From Micromonospora rifamycinica (GTDB lineage: Bacteria > Actinomycetota > Actinomycetes > Mycobacteriales > Micromonosporaceae), in NCBI RefSeq assembly GCF_900090265.1, contig NZ_LT607752.1, forward strand, positions 930,001-994,000: DNA of 64,000 bases, written 5' to 3'. Position 1 is the first letter of the stretch; every line of letters begins with the position of its first letter. Of this stretch, positions 61,212 through 64,000 are shown piece after piece. Both the position numbers and the translations under genes were made by a program. The notes under the pieces are model-generated. The model saw only the letters and a program-made list of their open reading frames with translations. It was not told the origin of the DNA and ran no database searches.

Positions 61212-62162
61212 ATGACGTTCGGTTCCCACGCGCAGACGTTCGCCGGTCGGCCGGTGGTCGAGTTCCCCGCCGACGGGCCGCCGCCCGTCGTGGACGGCCC
61301 GGTCTGCTGGCGGATCGCCGACTGGCACTTCGACGGGAACACCCGGCAGGACATCCTGTCGGAGCAGTTCCGGGACCGGTTCGACCGGTTCGTCGAGCAG
61401 GTCGGTGACCAGGTCGAGGCGCTCGTCGTCGGGGCCTGGGGATACGCGGCGTTCCACCACGCCCCGATCGCCCAGCTCTGCGCGGCGGCTCCCCGGCTGC
61501 CCCGGCTGCGGGCGCTGTTCCTCGGCGACATGGTCACCGAGGAGTGCGAGGTCTCCTGGATGCGGGTCGGCGACGTCAGCCAGTTGCTGACCGCCTTCCC
61601 GGAGCTGGAGGTGCTGCGGGTACGCGGCGGCGAGGAGTTCAGCTTCTCCCCGGTGCGCCACGAGCGGCTGCGGACGCTGTCCGTGCAGAGCGGCGGGCTG
61701 CCCCGGGAGTTCGTCCGCGCGGTGCTCGACTCGGAGCTGCCCGCGCTGCACCACCTCGACCTGTGGCTGGGCACCGACGACTACGGCGGCAACACCACCG
61801 TGGCCGACCTGGAGGCGCTGCTGGCCGGGAAGCTCTTCCCGGCGCTGCGCCGGCTCGGGCTGCGCAACGCCGAGATCGCCGACGAGCTGGCCGCCGCGCT
61901 CGCCGCCGCCGCCGTGGTGCCCCGGTTGGAGCGGCTCGACCTGTCGCTGGGCACCCTGTCCGACGACGGGCTGGCCGCGCTGCTCGCCGGGCAGCCGCTG
62001 ACCCACCTGGCCGCCCTCGACCTGCACCACCACTACCTGTCGGAGGAGGCCGCCGACCGGGTGGTCGCCGCGTTGCCGGGGGTCGAGGTCGACATCTCCG
62101 AGCCGCAGGAGGCCGACGAGGACGACGGGGAGAGTTACCGCTACACGGCGGTGTCGGAGTGA
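61212..62162 (+). CDS. STM4015-family-like leucine-rich protein, copy 2
   Basis: 316 residues, a paralogue of the preceding protein throughout (ALFLGDMVTEECEVSWMRVGDVSQLL, LHHLDLWLGTDDYGGNTTVADLEALL, LRRLGLRNAEIADELAAAL, LERLDLSLGTLSDDGLAALLAGQPLTHLAALDLHHHYLS, SEPQEADEDDGE). The LDLHHH block and acidic C-terminus are conserved in both. It starts six bases after the first copy's stop, with GGGGAGTG as ribosome site. The tandem arrangement suggests duplication followed by specialisation, perhaps a heterodimer or two partners. Confidence 0.8.
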   Translation: MTFGSHAQTFAGRPVVEFPADGPPPVVDGPVCWRIADWHFDGNTRQDILSEQFRDRFDRFVEQVGDQVEALVVGAWGYAAFHHAPIAQLCAAAPRLPRLRALFLGDMVTEECEVSWMRVGDVSQLLTAFPELEVLRVRGGEEFSFSPVRHERLRTLSVQSGGLPREFVRAVLDSELPALHHLDLWLGTDDYGGNTTVADLEALLAGKLFPALRRLGLRNAEIADELAAALAAAAVVPRLERLDLSLGTLSDDGLAALLAGQPLTHLAALDLHHHYLSEEAADRVVAALPGVEVDISEPQEADEDDGESYRYTAVSE

Positions 62163-62163
62163 C

Positions 62164-63240
62164 ATGCGACTGACCGTGGTGGGCAACCCCGACAACCGGC
62201 GGGTCGCGCTGTTCCGGCGGGCCGTCCGCGCGGCGGGGTTGCCCGATCCGGCGGTGCTGCCCTGGGCGCGGGTGCTCACCGGGGCGGCCCCGCCGGACGC
62301 CGACACCCTGGTCCGGGTCGACTCCCCCGGTGAGGACGCGGAGGTGGACCGGCTGCTGCGCGGCGCGGCCACCCCCGCGCGGCACGGGGAGCTGATCGGC
62401 CTGGCCGACACGTACGCCGGGCTGGTGGCCGGGATGGGCCGGGTGGCCGCCGGGGGCGCGACGCTGCTCAACCACCCGGACGACGTGGCGGCGCTGTGCG
62501 ACAAGCGGCGCTGCCACGCGCTGCTCTCGGCGGCCGGGGTGCCGGTGCCGGCGGCGCTGCCGTCGGTCGACGGCTATCCGCAGCTCCGGGCGGCGATGGC
62601 GGCGGCCGGCTGGCACCGGGTGTTCGTCAAGCCGGCGCACGGCTCGTCGGCGGCCGGGGTGATCGCGCTCGCCGTCGGCCCCGGCCGGGTACGGGCGGTC
62701 ACCCCGATCGAGGTCACCCCGGAGGGGCTGTTCAACTCGTTGCGGCTGCGCGGCTACGACGACGAGGCGACCGTCGCGGCGCTGGTCGACCGGCTCGCCC
62801 CGGAGGGGCTGCACGTGGAGCGGTGGCTGCCCAAGGCGGGGCTGGCCGACCGGGTGGTCGACCTGCGGGTGGTGGTGGTCGCCGGCCGCCCCACCCACGC
62901 CGTGGTCCGGGCCGCCCGGGGGCCGATGACCAACCTGCACCTGGGCAACGCGCGGGGCGACCTGGAGGCGCTGCGGGCGGCGGCCGGCCCGGAGTCCTGG
63001 GCGGCGGCGATGCGGACCTGTGCCCGGGCGGCGGCGTGCTTCCCCCGGTCGCTGCACGTCGGCGTCGACCTGATGTTCCTGCTGGGCTGGCAGCGGCACG
63101 CGGTGGCCGAGGTCAACGCGTTCGGCGACCTGCTGCCCGGGGTGCTGGCCGACGGCCGGGACACCTACGCCGAGCAGGTGCACGCGCTGACCGGCGGCCG
63201 GTGGGACCGGTGGCGGGAGGAGACCGGATGCGCGCCCTGA
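62164..63240 (+). CDS. STM4014-family-like ATP-grasp protein
   Basis: 358 residues with ATP-grasp features: an N-terminal alpha/beta part (RLTVVGNPDNRRVALFRRAV), LLNHPDDVAALCDKRRCHALLSAAGVPVPAALPSV, the ATP-binding Lys in HRVFVKPAHGSSAAGVIAL, RVVDLRVVVVAGRPTHAVVR and the metal-site EVNAFGDLLPGVL. ATP-grasp enzymes join a carboxylate to an amine or thiol through an acyl phosphate, which suggests peptide or amide bond formation; substrates are unknown. It starts one base after the preceding stop and overlaps the next gene by 13 bases. Confidence 0.82.
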   Translation: MRLTVVGNPDNRRVALFRRAVRAAGLPDPAVLPWARVLTGAAPPDADTLVRVDSPGEDAEVDRLLRGAATPARHGELIGLADTYAGLVAGMGRVAAGGATLLNHPDDVAALCDKRRCHALLSAAGVPVPAALPSVDGYPQLRAAMAAAGWHRVFVKPAHGSSAAGVIALAVGPGRVRAVTPIEVTPEGLFNSLRLRGYDDEATVAALVDRLAPEGLHVERWLPKAGLADRVVDLRVVVVAGRPTHAVVRAARGPMTNLHLGNARGDLEALRAAAGPESWAAAMRTCARAAACFPRSLHVGVDLMFLLGWQRHAVAEVNAFGDLLPGVLADGRDTYAEQVHALTGGRWDRWREETGCAP

Positions 63241-64000
63241 TCGGCAGTCACGACATCTGCCTGGTCACCCTGGACACGCTGCGGTTCGACGTGGCCGACG
63301 AGCTGGCCGGGGCCGGGCGGACCCCCGGACTGGCCCGGGTACTGCCGGGCGGGCGGTGGGAGCGACGGCACTCCCCCGCCAGCTTCACCTACGCCGCGCA
63401 CCACGCCTTCTTCGCCGGTTTTCTGCCCACCCCGGTCGGGCCGGGCCGGCACGAGCGGCTGTACGCGGCGACGTTCCCGGGCAGCGAGACCGCCGGGGAC
63501 GACACCTGGGTCTTCGACGCCCCCGACCTGCCCACCGCGCTGGCCGGGGCGGGCTACCACACGCTCTGCCTGGGCGGGGTCGGCTTCTTCAACCGGCGCA
63601 GCCCGCTCGGGTCGGTGCTGCCCGGTCTCTTCGCCGAGGCGCACTGGGAACCGGCGTTCGGGGTCACCGCCCCGACCTGCCTGGACGCGCAGCTCGACCG
63701 GCTGGCCGCGGTGCTGCCCGACGTCCCGGCCGACCGGCCGGTGTTCACCTTCCTCAACGTCGCCGCCCTGCACCAGCCCAACCGGCACTACCTGCCGGGC
63801 GCCGACGAGGACAGCCGGGCCAGCCACGCCGCCGCCCTGGAGTACGTCGACTCCCGGGTCGACCGGCTGTTCTCCCTGCTCACCGGGCGAGGGCGGCCGG
63901 TGTTCACGATCGTCTGCTCCGACCACGGCACCGCGTACGGCGAGGACGGCCACACCGGTCACCGGATCGGCCACGACGTGGTGTGGACCGTCCCGTACGC
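63228..64000 (+). CDS. STM4013/SEN3800-like alkaline-phosphatase-superfamily hydrolase, partial
   Basis: 257 codons before the window ends. Metal-site motifs of the superfamily are ICLVTLDTLRFDVADE and SDHGTAYGEDGHTGHR. The nucleophile region SPASFTYAAHHAFFAGFLP aligns with the sulfatase CxPSR...LLTG block but has Thr/Ser and no C/S-x-P-x-R, so it should not need formylglycine. It could be a phosphatase or phosphodiesterase. GGGAGGAG precedes the ATG at 63228, which lies inside the ATP-grasp gene. Confidence 0.82.
   Translation, partial: MRALIGSHDICLVTLDTLRFDVADELAGAGRTPGLARVLPGGRWERRHSPASFTYAAHHAFFAGFLPTPVGPGRHERLYAATFPGSETAGDDTWVFDAPDLPTALAGAGYHTLCLGGVGFFNRRSPLGSVLPGLFAEAHWEPAFGVTAPTCLDAQLDRLAAVLPDVPADRPVFTFLNVAALHQPNRHYLPGADEDSRASHAAALEYVDSRVDRLFSLLTGRGRPVFTIVCSDHGTAYGEDGHTGHRIGHDVVWTVPY

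Noticed and set aside
40729..63999. SUMF1-domain protein as maturase of the sulfatase-like hydrolase
   Set aside because: The hydrolase at 63228 lacks the C/S-x-P-x-R motif that carries formylglycine, the SUMF1-domain protein lacks the full Cys pair, and the genes are 22 kb apart.
1..64000. CRISPR array, prophage, insertion sequence, tRNA or rRNA
   Set aside because: No spaced repeat arrays, transposase or integrase motifs, attachment-like repeats or tRNA-like cloverleaf sequences were recognised by reading; a dedicated scan was not possible.

Overview
The window is very GC-rich actinomycete DNA. It has GTG starts, ATGA/GTGA overlaps between operon genes, several apparently leaderless promoters, and secreted carbohydrate enzymes with Pro/Thr linkers and CBM2, CBM5/12 and CBM20 modules. 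Together these point to a soil or plant-associated Micromonosporaceae (Micromonospora-like) chromosome. No tRNA, rRNA, insertion sequence, prophage gene or CRISPR array was recognised.

Layout. 0-1.2 kb: the edge of a lipoprotein gene and a chitin-active lytic polysaccharide monooxygenase. 1.2-7.4 kb: a leftward set with a solute-binding-domain/membrane fusion, a large M48-type membrane peptidase and a small repeat-containing protein. 7.6-17.6 kb: a catabolic locus. A leftward operon (CaiB CoA transferase, citryl-CoA lyase-like protein, LigB/LigA-type extradiol dioxygenase, MDR oxidoreductase) diverges from an amidohydrolase and an IclR regulator. Two matching palindromes sit about 28 bp in front of the two diverging starts. 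A TetR gene and an acyl-CoA dehydrogenase/racemase pair follow. 17.7-25.7 kb: a secreted lectin/beta-helix protein, a DrrAB-type ABC pair preceded by SARP-like direct repeats, a SARP/AfsR-type regulator and a secreted propeller protein. 25.9-31.6 kb: a heterodimeric ABC exporter with extreme site asymmetry, a double VOC protein, a lipoprotein and a small protein. 31.6-39.2 kb: a second M48-type membrane peptidase, then a STAS protein and a 1,368-residue hybrid kinase/phosphatase. 39.6-52.3 kb: a LacI regulator, a SUMF1-domain protein, an FAD dehydrogenase facing a PucR regulator, a CopC-CopD fusion, kynureninase, a Na+/H+ antiporter and two XRE regulators, one with a 55-residue partner. 52.3-60.1 kb: a polysaccharide-degradation island with two pectin methylesterases, a GH18 chitinase, a decayed pectate-lyase-like remnant and a GH13 amylase with two CBM20 domains. 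60.3-64.0 kb: two tandem STM4015-like proteins, an STM4014-like ATP-grasp protein and the start of an STM4013-like hydrolase, cut by the window edge.

The genes cooperate mainly in carbohydrate and aromatic catabolism. The LPMO and the chitinase, 53 kb apart, share an ATTAAA-N5-TTAAC element placed between -35 and -10 in both promoters. The two pectinesterases share AGGAAAGCGCT at their predicted transcription starts. The amylase carries a TTGCAAG-type site. These suggest three substrate-specific repressors.

The best candidate for an undescribed system is the STM4015/4014/4013-like operon at the right edge. Its family has no function known to me, and related loci also carry radical SAM proteins, which should lie just past base 64000.
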